Positions 1 to 9,400 of a stretch of DNA of 64,000 nucleotides are shown here, in pieces (positions within the stretch are counted from its first letter, which is position 1; every line of letters begins with the position of its first letter). The stretch spans positions 39,246-103,245 of the forward strand of contig NZ_JACJRQ010000030.1 in assembly GCF_014697355.1 (NCBI RefSeq), written 5' to 3'. This stretch comes from Nostoc calcicola FACHB-3891 (lineage in GTDB: Bacteria; Cyanobacteriota; Cyanobacteriia; Cyanobacteriales; Nostocaceae). The notes under the pieces were generated by a model. It was not told where the DNA came from, did no database searches, and saw nothing but the letters and a program-made list of their open reading frames with translations. Position numbers and translations under genes: made by a program.

Positions 1-937
1 GCAGAATCGCTGTCACAATGGCTGAACCGTTGGCATTTATCGCAGGGGTATAGGTCAGATTACCAGCAGAATCTATGGCAGGTTGAACGCTAAACAACTC
101 GTTGTTGTCGTTGGTTACCTGGAAGTTAACAATCTGGCTTGCTTCATCAGCCGGGCCGGGGGAAATGTTGGTTGCCCAATTGGCAACAGTTTGAGCGCCA
201 CTGTCCTCAGCAACCGTTTGATTTGACCCTGGTGTAAAGCTGGGAGCATCATTTCTGTCATTATCGGTAATATTTGCTGTGATAGAACTAATGCTAATTC
301 CGTTATATTTAGCATCGGTACTCGTAGCCGTATGGTTAATGGTTTGAGTGTGAGTTCCTTCAACAAAAGCATCATCCACTGCGCTGACACTCACCGTCTG
401 CGGCACATTCCAGTTTTGGGGTGTGAAGGTTACAGCGGTGCTGCTGAGGCTTAGTTGCGCTCCCCCGTCGAGGTTCACTGTTACATTAGCAGTGGGTTGG
501 GATGTTAACACCACCGTGTAAGTATCCGTAGTTCCTGCTTCCGTCACAGAAGTGCTACCACCGGATTCTGTAATGATTACCCCCGCAGTATCATCGTCTG
601 CGATAGTAACTGAAAAACTTGAAGAAGGGATATTTAACCCGGTGCTTGATGATGCTTTAATGGTAACTGTGACAGTGCGATCGCCCTGAGCTATAAAATC
701 TTCCTTAGATGCGATGGACACGATAATTGGAGTCGTTAGTCCAGGGGCAGGGACAATAATGGGGCTTGGGTCTGTGGTGAAATCATCAGAAATTACCTCA
801 ATGGTAACGTTCCCTGTTGAGTTTGACCAAACTGATGCAACTTGGCTTAATACCTCTCCTTCAGTCACCTGACCACTTATAATAGTTCGGAGGTAAAGTA
901 CTTCTGGAACTGAAACATCGATATTTGTAGTAGGCAT
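1..937 (-). CDS. Calx-beta repeat surface protein, 3' part missing (window edge)
   Basis: The frame is open from an ATG at 937 to the window edge, 312 codons, so the C-terminal part is cut off. The N-terminal 100 residues (MPTTNIDVSVPEVLYLRT...) lead into Calx-beta-like repeats: I see DDDTAGVIITESGG, then VTEAGTTDTYTVVLTSQPT, then FTPQNWNVPQTVSVSAVDD and FVEGTHTQTINHT, ending in an ITDNDRNDAPSFTPG linker typical of large cyanobacterial adhesin-like proteins. Such domains bind calcium and build extracellular fibres. No signal peptide is visible, as in the two surface proteins upstream of it, which suggests type I-like export with a C-terminal signal (inference). AAGGGA lies 12 bases before the ATG. 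Confidence 0.8.
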   Translation of the reverse strand, partial: MPTTNIDVSVPEVLYLRTIISGQVTEGEVLSQVASVWSNSTGNVTIEVISDDFTTDPSPIIVPAPGLTTPIIVSIASKEDFIAQGDRTVTVTIKASSSTGLNIPSSSFSVTIADDDTAGVIITESGGSTSVTEAGTTDTYTVVLTSQPTANVTVNLDGGAQLSLSSTAVTFTPQNWNVPQTVSVSAVDDAFVEGTHTQTINHTATSTDAKYNGISISSITANITDNDRNDAPSFTPGSNQTVAEDSGAQTVANWATNISPGPADEASQIVNFQVTNDNNELFSVQPAIDSAGNLTYTPAINANGSAIVTAIL

Positions 938-1164
938 TAGCTTTTGTTTCCCTTAAATTCAGAGTTACAAGTTTGATAGACACTTGTGTAACTTCGTCTA
1001 AAGTATGCTGAGTTAAAAAGCCCCCCAGACTTGATTGTGGGTGGTATCAATTTTATCCTGGATTAAAAGCTAAAATTGATGCCTAAAAGCCAAGAAATCC
1101 CGAATTTTTGACAAAATTGGGGATTTCACATAACAAATTTTATTAGAGTCAAAACTATGCTGCT

Positions 1165-1548
1165 TTAAGTTGTAGGCGAAACCGTGCTTTCACGAACAAC
1201 ACGCTTGCGTTGGCGTAATCGGTCGTAGACATCCCTTTTACGAACACCCCCAGCCATCTGATACTCATGGCTATTGTTACCAAATTTATAAGCAATGCCA
1301 TGCAAAAATTTATCAGAATAGTCTGCTAAATCTTTTTCATTTTCCACAATTTTAGTTAGTAAGACATCAATGGTAGAGAGACTAGTATTGTATTCTTCCA
1401 AGTATTTTCTGAGTTGTTCTATTTTTTCATTATAAACTTCAACCGCTAATCCTTCTCCTACATCAAGAGTTGAATTAATAGATTTAATGCTCGCTAGACG
1501 AACTTGAGCTTTATCAAGAACACGTGAATTGCGCTTTGCCCTTGCCAT
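1165..1548 (-). CDS. Conserved hypothetical protein, basic, coiled-coil
   Basis: A 127-residue protein starting MARAKRNSRVLDKAQVRL. The first 25 residues and the C-terminal 25 (GGVRKRDVYDRLRQRKRVVRES) are strongly basic, and the middle (about 30-85) is a charged heptad-like helix (NEKIEQLRKYLEEYNTSLSTIDVLLTKIVENEKDL), suggesting a helical oligomer. I do not recognise a named family and assign no function. It sits alone between two surface-protein genes, with 227 bases before the downstream gene and a 0.9 kb repeat block upstream. Base composition and codon use look native. Confidence 0.7.
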   Translation of the reverse strand: MARAKRNSRVLDKAQVRLASIKSINSTLDVGEGLAVEVYNEKIEQLRKYLEEYNTSLSTIDVLLTKIVENEKDLADYSDKFLHGIAYKFGNNSHEYQMAGGVRKRDVYDRLRQRKRVVRESTVSPTT

Positions 1549-1810
1549 AATTAATACTTGCTTGCTACATTTTTCATACTTCTATAGTGGACAATTTTTG
1601 AAAAACTTGTCATACGTAAAATTGTTGATTTTTGGGAAAAATTTAAAATTTAATTAACTGGTGACTGTTGACTGTTGACTGGTGAGATAAGGAGGATGGC
1701 TTCGCCAAGGGAAAAGGAGAAAGGTTAAAGGGAAAAGGAGGGATCTTTTTTTTCCTCTTTGCCCTTTGCCCTTTGCCCCATACCCAATGCCCCATGCCCA
1801 AAAACTTAAA
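1549..1810. repeat. Repeat-filled gap: heptamer and purine-run repeats
   Basis: No gene is seen. The stretch holds tandem GACTGTT-type heptamers near 1662-1682, then an imperfect palindrome of GGGAAAAGGAGAAAGG and CTTTGCCCTTTGCCC runs, then CCCAATGCCCCATGCCC, all common short repeats of Nostocales gaps. Open frames across it (for example 1643-1882 on the minus strand) are low-complexity translations and are not called genes. Confidence 0.6.
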
Positions 1811-2031
1811 TGAAGAAGGGAAAAGGGTAAGGGGGAAAGGGGTTTTAGGGTTCCCCGCAATTAAGATAGGGGTTTCAAGCATAGACGCTGATTTAGAGTC
1901 GCACTACGTGTCTCCTAAATCTTCTTTTAATATTCTCCGCAATTAAGATAGGGGCTTTGTACCTTATGGGGAAAAGTTTTACTCTTTTTTCCTTTACCCC
2001 TTCCCCTTTCCCCTTTTCCCCTTCTTGGTAA
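1811..2031 (+). mobile_element. MITE-like dispersed repeat, copy A
   Basis: A unit of about 220 bases with related inverted ends: it opens TGAAGAAGGGAAAAGGG and closes CCCCTTTTCCCCTTCTTGG, the reverse complement of the start with small changes. The inside carries two copies of CCGCAATTAAGATAGGGG about 83 bases apart and a central CTACGTGTCTCCTAAATCTT. Nearly the same sequence recurs at 34431-34653 (same orientation) and, more diverged and inverted, at 44771-45016. No open frame longer than a few dozen codons is convincing, so it is non-autonomous. Confidence 0.75.
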
Positions 2032-2050
2032 AAATAGGTGTGAGGCAAGT

Positions 2051-2290
2051 TTGTGTTTGAGAACATCAAGACGGAAGCTGTTGCAGTTTGCGCGTAATAC
2101 TGAAACGTCAAGACAGAAGCTCTTACAAGCAAAAGGGAAGCTATTGCAGTCTGCGTGTAATACCGAAACGTCAAGACAAAAGCTCTTACAACCAAGGCGG
2201 AAGCTGTTGCAGTCTGCGCGTAATACCAAAACGTCAAGACAGAAGCTCTTACAGTCTGCATGTAATAGCATTTTGCGTTCTAAAACGTAA
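2051..2290 (+). repeat. 63-bp tandem repeat (about 3.5 units)
   Basis: The motif ACGTCAAGACAGAAGCTCTT starts at about 2105, 2168 and 2231, exactly 63 bases apart, with a partial unit at 2064. Within each unit a half-motif AAGCTNTTGCAGTCTGCG recurs. Because 63 is a multiple of three, frames stay open on both strands and give 21-residue repeats (Cys-rich on the minus strand). I read it as a minisatellite, not a gene: there is no start context and the flanks are intergenic repeats. Confidence 0.75.
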
Positions 2291-2373
2291 TTTTTCCCGT
2301 AGGGAGATGGGGAATAGAAATTACGTCTAATGTGAATTATCCAAATCAACGAAATATCAACAATTATTCATCC

Positions 2374-2403
2374 TGTAGAGACGTTGCATTGCAACGTCTC
2401 CAC
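2374..2403. repeat. Short palindromic repeat AGACGTTGCA/TGCAACGTCT
   Basis: A perfect hairpin, GAGACGTTGCA facing TGCAACGTCTC, followed by GTTAACCGTCAACCGTC heptamers. It lies 56 bases past the stop codon of the surface protein that ends at 2460 and could act as a terminator-like stem for it, though there is no U-run. Confidence 0.5.
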
Positions 2404-2459
2404 AACCGTTAACCGTCAACCGTCTTCTATGGAATATTTTTTGACATCAAAGTCCCTGA

Positions 2460-5400
2460 TTAAGAAGCGATCGCTAAATTATTAAGATTGCCGTTATAAC
2501 CAGTAATCTCGATAATTGAGTCGCTGCTGGCAGAGAAACCAGAGGTGGCATCGTTGAGGGCTAAAAAGGTACGGCTACCAAAGCTAAAGGTAGCAGCACC
2601 CTTAGCTGCAAAATTAGTCTTAGTTAACAGTGCCCCCACACCTGCGGCATCCAGGCTACTGGCTGTCCCCAACTTCTTGACATCGGCAGCCTTGACGCCA
2701 TAGACGCCAGCAATCACATCCGTGCCAATTTTCAAATCGGTGATGCGGTCAAAGTTACTCAGCAGAGAATCAGCAAAACCAAAGCAGAAAGTATCATTGC
2801 CATTGCCTCCAGTCAAGGTATCAGCACCAGCATCGCCTACTAACACATCATTACCATTGCCACCGATGAGGATATCGTTACCAAAACCGCCGAACAGAAT
2901 ATCATCATCATTGCCACCGATAAGGCTATCGTTACCCAAACCGCCGAACAGAATATCATCGTCATTGCCACCGATGAGGGTATCGTTGCCTAGAATGCCA
3001 AACAGAGTATCATTGCCATTGCCACCATCGAGGTAATCAGCACCGTTATTACCGATGAGCAGATCTCTACAATTACCACCAGTTTGACCAGTATTAATTA
3101 ACACGCTAACATTGCCTTGGCTAATGCCACCATTGCCATCACTTAGGGTGTAGTTAAAGCTGCCATTGCCTGTACTGGTGGGATTAAAGGTTATAGTGCC
3201 GTTGTTATTAAAGGTGACAGTACCACCCACCGCATTACTCACCCCGGTAATGGACAACACATCACCCTGGTCTACATCGCTGTCGTTGGCAAGTAGGCTA
3301 GCAACAGAAATTGTCAGTGGTGTACCTTGGTTAGCTGTAAAAGAGTCACTACCTGCTACTGGAGTATCATTCACCCCGGTAATGGTGATGGCGATCTCAA
3401 GGCTTGCTGTACCATCAGCGGATTGCACCGTGAAGGTTTCAGTTTTAGTTGCACCTGCACCTAAAAATTGCACGGCACTATTGGCAACGCTGTAATTCCA
3501 AGTGCCAGTATTGCTGATGGTAAGACTACCCAAGTTGCCTGTGCCTGTAACTGTAGTCTTAAAGGTGTTGTCGCCATCCACATCAGCCACCGTTAATGTA
3601 CCCGTGGCGGTTAAATTGGGGGTGCTTGTATCTTCGGTAACTGCCCCTGTGGTTGTACCTGTGATGCTGGCGGTGTCATTTACCCCGGTAATGGTGACGG
3701 TGATATCAAGGCTTGCTGTGCCGTCAGCAGATTGCACGGTGAAGGTTTCAGTTTTAGTTGCACCAGCACCTAAAAATTGCACGGCACTATTAGCAACACT
3801 GTAATTCCAAGTGCCAGTATCGCTGATGGTCAGACTACCAAGGTTACCGCTAGCGGAGGTGACATTGGTATTAAATGTGTTGTCGCCAGTATCCGCATCA
3901 GCCACCGTTAATGTACCCGTGGCGGTTAAATTGGGGGTGCTTGTATCTTCGGTAACTGCCCCTGTGGTTGTACCCGTGATGCTGGCGGTGTCATTTACCC
4001 CGGTAATGGTGATGGTGATATCAAGGCTTGCTGTGCCGTCAGCAGATTGCACAGTGAAGGTTTCAGTTTTAGTTGTACCAGCACCTAAAAATTGTACGGC
4101 ACTATTAGCAACGCTGTAATTCCAAGCTCCAGCTGCGGTGATGCTGAGACTACCAAGATTACCGCTAGCGGAGGTGACATTGGTATTGAATGTGTTGTCG
4201 CCATTATCCGCATCAGCCACCGTTAATGTACCCGTGGCGGTTAAATTGGGGGTGCTTGTATCTTCAGTAACTGCCCCTGTGGCTGTACCCGTGATGCTGG
4301 CGGTATCATTCACTCCGGTAATAGTGATGGCGATCTCTTGGGCAGTACCGTCAGCAGATTGCACAGTGAAGGTTTCAGTTTTAGTTGCACCTGCACCCAA
4401 AAATTGCACTGCACTATTGGCAACGGTGTAATTCCAAGTGCCAGTATCAGTGATATTAAGACTACCCAAATTGCCTGCGGCAGAGGTAACAGTGGTGTTA
4501 AATTTGTTCTCCCCTGTATCGACATCGTTGACGCTGAGGTTGCCTGTTACTGTCAAATTAGGCGTACTAGCATTTTCGGTAACTGCCCCTGTGGCTGTAC
4601 CCGTGATGCTGGCGGTATCATTCACTCCGGTAATAGTGATGGTGATATCTTGGCTGTCTGTACCATCAGCAGATTGCACAGTGAAGGTTTCAGTTTTAGT
4701 TGCACCTGCACCTAAAAATTGCACTGCACTATTAGCAACGCTGTAATTCCAAGTTCCAGTATCGGTGATGGTCAGACTACCCAGGTTGCCTGTGCCTGTA
4801 ACTGTAGTCTTAAATCTGTTTTCCCCAGTATCCACATCAGCCACCGCTAATGTACCCGTGGCGGTTAAATTGGGGGTGTTTGTATCTTCGGTGACTGCTG
4901 CTGTGGCTGTACCTGTAATGGTAGCCGCATCATTTACCCCAGTAATGGTGACGACAATGTTTTGACTAGCAGTGCCATCAAAAGATTGTACGGTGAAGGT
5001 TTCAGTTTTGGTGACCCCTGCACCCAGAAATTGCACTGCACTATTGGCAACGCTGTAATTCCAACTTCCAGTATCGGTGATGGTCAGACTACCCAGGTTG
5101 CCTGTGCCTGTAACTGTAGTCTTAAATCTGTTTTCCCCAGTATCCACATCAGCCACCGCTAATGTACCCGTGGCAGTTAAATTGGGGGTGCTTGTATCTT
5201 CGGTAACTGCCCTTGTGGCTATACCTGTGATGCTGGCGGTGTCATTTACCCCAGTAATGGTGATGGTGGCAGTGGCACTAGCTGTGCCGCCTCTGCCATC
5301 GCTGATGGTGTAGTTAAAGGATGTGGTAGCATTGGTTCCTTGAGGTAAGTAATCGTAGCCATCTGTAAGGGCAGCAGTTCCATTGGTGGGGTCAAAGGTA

Positions 5401-6422
5401 AAAGTACCGTTGGCATTCACCGTAAGTTTACCGTTGCCGAGGTTAATTTGAGTACCGACATTAGCAGCACTGCCGTTAACCGCAGTCACTGTCAAAGGAT
5501 TACCATCTGGGTCGCTGTCATTGCTGAGGACATTGCCGTTGAAGACGGTGTTTTCGTTGGTGCTGGGGGCATCGTTGTTGGCGGTGGGTGGGCGATTCGG
5601 GTTGTTGTAGAATAACACGGTATTGCCGTAAGTATTTCCAACTAAGGCATCGAGGTCGCCATCACCATCGATATCGGCAAAGGTGGGCGCAGAAAAAGAC
5701 CCGACATCGCTCAGTCCGAAGGGGTTGGTGCTGAGCGTGGCAAACTGGGGATTGGAGGCAGACCCGGTGTTGCGGAAAAACAGGGTATTGCCGCTCCGGT
5801 CTCCGACAAAGGCATCAAGGTCGCCATCGCCATCGATATCGACTAAGCTGGGTGTGGCAAGATTTCCCACCTTGCTCAGTCCGAAGGGGTTGGTGATAGC
5901 AGCAGCAAAGCTGGGGGCGGTGGTACTACCAGTGTTGCGGAAGAATATGATATCCCCGGCACTATTCCCCAAAAACACATCGAGGTCGCCATCACCGTCG
6001 ATATCGCCAAAGCTAGACGAGGCATTCGACCCCACATCGGTCAGCCCAAAGGGGTTGGTGCTGGGGGTGGCAAAGCTGGGGGCGGTGGCACTACCAGTGT
6101 TGCGGTAGAAGAAGGTATTACCGACACCATTCACCACAAAGGCATCGAGGTCGCCATCCCTGTCAATATCAACAAAGGTCGGCGAGGCAGAACCCACCCC
6201 AACATTGGTCAGCCCGAAGGGATTGGTGCTGGGGGTGGCAAAGCTGGGGGCGGTGGCACTACCAGTGTTGCGGTAGAAGAAGGTATTACCGCCACTATTG
6301 CCTACGAAGGCATCGAGGTCGCCATCCCTGTCAATATCGACAAAGGTGGGTCTAGCACCAAATCCCACGTCCGTCAATCCAAAGGGGTTGTCACCAGCGC
6401 GAGAAAAGATAGGGTCAGCCAT
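2460..6422 (-). CDS. Giant FG-GAP/VCBS/RTX surface protein (module 1)
   Basis: A 1320-residue protein built of repeats. Residues 1-280 hold five FG-GAP-like repeats of about 55 residues (NPFGLTDVG...DIDGDGDLDAFVGN...NTFFYRNTG), each with a DxDxDGDxD calcium loop. About 285-395 is a cadherin-like block, 400-1015 six VCBS repeats of about 102 residues (AVTEDTSTPNLTATGTL), 1015-1110 a second cadherin-like block, and 1115-1210 RTX nonapeptides (GGNGNDTL). The last 110 residues (FDRITDLKIGTDVI... to FGSRTFLALND) match the C-terminal domain shared by many cyanobacterial surface proteins, probably the export signal. There is no N-terminal signal peptide. AAGGAG lies 8 bases before ATG. The gene starts 38 bases past the stop codon of the glycosyltransferase upstream, so the two are likely cotranscribed. 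Role: calcium-stabilised extracellular or cell-surface protein (inference). Confidence 0.9.
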   Translation of the reverse strand: MADPIFSRAGDNPFGLTDVGFGARPTFVDIDRDGDLDAFVGNSGGNTFFYRNTGSATAPSFATPSTNPFGLTNVGVGSASPTFVDIDRDGDLDAFVVNGVGNTFFYRNTGSATAPSFATPSTNPFGLTDVGSNASSSFGDIDGDGDLDVFLGNSAGDIIFFRNTGSTTAPSFAAAITNPFGLSKVGNLATPSLVDIDGDGDLDAFVGDRSGNTLFFRNTGSASNPQFATLSTNPFGLSDVGSFSAPTFADIDGDGDLDALVGNTYGNTVLFYNNPNRPPTANNDAPSTNENTVFNGNVLSNDSDPDGNPLTVTAVNGSAANVGTQINLGNGKLTVNANGTFTFDPTNGTAALTDGYDYLPQGTNATTSFNYTISDGRGGTASATATITITGVNDTASITGIATRAVTEDTSTPNLTATGTLAVADVDTGENRFKTTVTGTGNLGSLTITDTGSWNYSVANSAVQFLGAGVTKTETFTVQSFDGTASQNIVVTITGVNDAATITGTATAAVTEDTNTPNLTATGTLAVADVDTGENRFKTTVTGTGNLGSLTITDTGTWNYSVANSAVQFLGAGATKTETFTVQSADGTDSQDITITITGVNDTASITGTATGAVTENASTPNLTVTGNLSVNDVDTGENKFNTTVTSAAGNLGSLNITDTGTWNYTVANSAVQFLGAGATKTETFTVQSADGTAQEIAITITGVNDTASITGTATGAVTEDTSTPNLTATGTLTVADADNGDNTFNTNVTSASGNLGSLSITAAGAWNYSVANSAVQFLGAGTTKTETFTVQSADGTASLDITITITGVNDTASITGTTTGAVTEDTSTPNLTATGTLTVADADTGDNTFNTNVTSASGNLGSLTISDTGTWNYSVANSAVQFLGAGATKTETFTVQSADGTASLDITVTITGVNDTASITGTTTGAVTEDTSTPNLTATGTLTVADVDGDNTFKTTVTGTGNLGSLTISNTGTWNYSVANSAVQFLGAGATKTETFTVQSADGTASLEIAITITGVNDTPVAGSDSFTANQGTPLTISVASLLANDSDVDQGDVLSITGVSNAVGGTVTFNNNGTITFNPTSTGNGSFNYTLSDGNGGISQGNVSVLINTGQTGGNCRDLLIGNNGADYLDGGNGNDTLFGILGNDTLIGGNDDDILFGGLGNDSLIGGNDDDILFGGFGNDILIGGNGNDVLVGDAGADTLTGGNGNDTFCFGFADSLLSNFDRITDLKIGTDVIAGVYGVKAADVKKLGTASSLDAAGVGALLTKTNFAAKGAATFSFGSRTFLALNDATSGFSASSDSIIEITGYNGNLNNLAIAS

Positions 6423-6460
6423 GTTTTTTCTCCTTGAAGTTTAAGTGAACGATTTTAGGA

Positions 6461-9400
6461 CTACGCACAGTCAACGAGATGCGGTTGGAGTTTCCAAATT
6501 TGCTGCAAGGCAGCTTCTAGCTGAGTAACCCACTGTTGGGGTTGAAACAGGGGCAAGTGGTGGCGGTGTGCTTGCAATTGGTGGCGAATTGCTGCCAATT
6601 CCTGGCGGTAAGTGGCTAAATGCACCGCCTTTTGTTCATAAGCAACAACGGTGTCGCAAATGAGCAAATCTAAACCCGCCGCCGCACAAATGCTGGCTCC
6701 CATACGGGCAGCAAAGGCTTTACCAGGGCGGGTGATGATGGGAAGTCCTGCTGAAAGTGCATGAATGGCGGTGGCTCCAGCGTTGTAAACAAAGCTGTCC
6801 AGGAATAAATCTGCCAAGGGATAGGCCGCTAGGTATTTTGCCAAGGGCATATAAGGAGCGAACACCAAACGCCCTGGGGCGATGCCCTGTTTTTCGGCAA
6901 TGTGGTGCAGGGTATCCCTCACCTCTGGGGTGGTTTGAATGAGCCACAACACTGAATTTGGTACTTGCTGCAAAATCCGCATCCAGCAAGCAAAGACTTC
7001 CGGGTCAAATTTGTCGCTGCGATTAAAGCAGCAAAATACAAAGGCATCTTTTGGTAAGCCAAAGTCATCCCGACTGAGGGGTTGATGGGCAATGGCTAGG
7101 GGGGAAGCAACAAAGGCGTGGGGCAGCTCAATTATCTTTTCGCTGTAATGGGCAGCTAATTCTGGGGGAATTAACCAAGAATCTGCCAAAATGTATTGGA
7201 TAAATTCTGCCGCCATTGTGCCGGGATAGCCCAGATATTGCACCTGAATTGGGGCTGGTTGGAGGGCGAGAATTTCTGCACGGCTAAAGGTGGTATAGCC
7301 TGCTAAGTCAATCAAAATGTGAATGCCATCGCTGTGGATGCGCTGGGCGGCAACTGCTGATGACATGGAGGAGAGATTGACAAAAACATCACACCCAGCC
7401 TGAATATTTTCCGTAAATTCATCATGAGCATCCACCAGACTATAGGCATAGATTTCAAAGGCAGAACGGTCATGATATTGAAATACCTGGTGAATTAACG
7501 TGCCTACGGCGTGTTGGCGGAAGTCTGCCGAGAGATAGCCTAAGCGCAGTTTGGGATGGGGTGCTGGGGGCGGGATAAAGGCGCAGAGGTGTTTGTAAGG
7601 CTGGATGTTACGGATGATATGCTGTGACCAGTGGCGGGCAATGGCGGTATGGAATTCCAAGGGTAGGGGGAAACTATGAATGTTCAGGGGCAGTAATGGC
7701 TGGGTCTTGCTATTTGCCAAATGTTGCTGGATGCGCTGTTGCAAAATTTCCAGCCGTTCCTCGTAGTGGTGCCAGTCGCACAAACTCAACCGCAGATGTT
7801 CGCGCTGATAAAAAATCTCGGTGGCTGCTGGGTTAAGTTCTAGGGCGCGGTTGTAGCTATTGAGAGCAGCTTTCCATTGTCCTTGGGCTTGCAAGACATA
7901 ACCTAAGTTGCCATGTGCCAGGGTAAAATCTGGTTTGAGGGCAATAACTCGCTCAAAATAGTTCTGGGCTTTGGTGATGTCGCCCTGCATCATCCACAAA
8001 CAGCCGAGATTGTGCCAAGCTTCTGCAAAATCGGGCTGGTGTTTGAGGGTATGATGCCAACAGTTCATGGCTTTTTGGGTTTCCCCCAGTTGCCGGAATA
8101 CATTCCCCAGTTCATAGTAAGAGGTGGCAGTTGGTTGCAGTCGTACTGCGTCTTGTAAGCACTCTGCCGCCCTTAGCCAGGATTGCTGATTGGCGTGTAA
8201 TCTGCCTAAGTTGAGGTGTGCGACAGCAAAATCCGGTTGGAGTTGAATTGCTTGTTGATAAGCTGCGATCGCTTCCTCTGTTTTTCCCTGAATCTGCCAG
8301 ATTGTTCCCAAGTTACAATGTGCTTGGGTAACCTTGGGATTGAGGAGGATGATTTGTTGGTAGGTGGCGACAGCCTCCTCTAGCCTGCCTAACCTCTGCA
8401 AGGCATTACCCAACTGGTTGTAAGCAGCAATATAACCCGATCGCCAGCGCAGGGCTTCTTGGAAACATCCAATAGCTGCGAGAAAATCCCCCTGTTCTAC
8501 TAATTGCTTACCCTTGTGAAAGTGTGAATGGGCGACATCGGCAATCAAACTCGCTTGTGATTGGTTTTGTGGCTGTAAATGAAACTTTCCCGTTGCTTCA
8601 TGGAAAATTAGCCGCAAAGACTCAGCCAATCCCCGCCTTTGCAGTGCTTGGTTAATGGCACGCTCGCAATGTTGTTGTTGAATCAAGGATTGTTGCTGGC
8701 AAAGACCTTGGGGATTGAGGCGATAAAAGTAAAGCGATCGCTCTAAATGATAAATTTGAGTAATTTCTGAAACCCGCAGGCACAAATCATAATCTTCTGC
8801 GGGTGCAAATTCTGGATTAATCCCTCCAACAGCAGCAAACACCGATTGCCGCAACAAACGAAAGTGGAAGGTCATAAAATCTAGCAACAAACCCATTGAA
8901 CTGTAGGGAATCTGGCAACGGTGGCCGAGTCCGTGTGTCTCACCTTGGGTATCTATATTTAGATGGTTGGTGTAAACCATGCCGTAATCCGGGTGGCTGT
9001 CGAGAAACTCCACCGTTTCTTGTAGTGCCGTTGCTGCCAAGCAGTCATCCGCATCAAGCCAGCCAATGTAATCTCCTCGTGTCAGCTTATGGGCTTGAAT
9101 CAAAGCTTCTCCCCGCCCCAAGCGATTGCCTGCATAGAAGCGAATCCGCACATCTCGCTGAGCATAATCTTGAGCAATGGCAATTGAATTATCAGTGGAG
9201 CCGTCATCCCATACAATTAATTCCCAATCCCTGAAGCTTTGCGCCAACACCGAATCTAAAGCCTGTGCCAAATAAGCCTCAGTGTTGTAAACTGTCGTCA
9301 CCAAAGACACCTTAGGGCTAGTGGTCTGGCAAGTCAACAATGCTTGGTGAGGGCTGGGCAAAGGGGAAAGGGAAAAGGGTAAGGGATTTAAAACCTTTTC

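Noticed and set aside
2051..2290. CRISPR array
   Set aside because: Units are contiguous with no unique spacers of constant length.
1927..2349. Cys-rich 140-codon minus-strand frame
   Set aside because: Made of a 63-bp tandem repeat and part of a MITE-like element; no ribosome site and no known family.
2722..6108. Many long plus-strand frames opposite the module 1 surface protein (and the like at 11356-14716)
   Set aside because: Periodic codon bias of the minus-strand repeats keeps the antisense frames open; they repeat with the gene's repeat length and have no start context.
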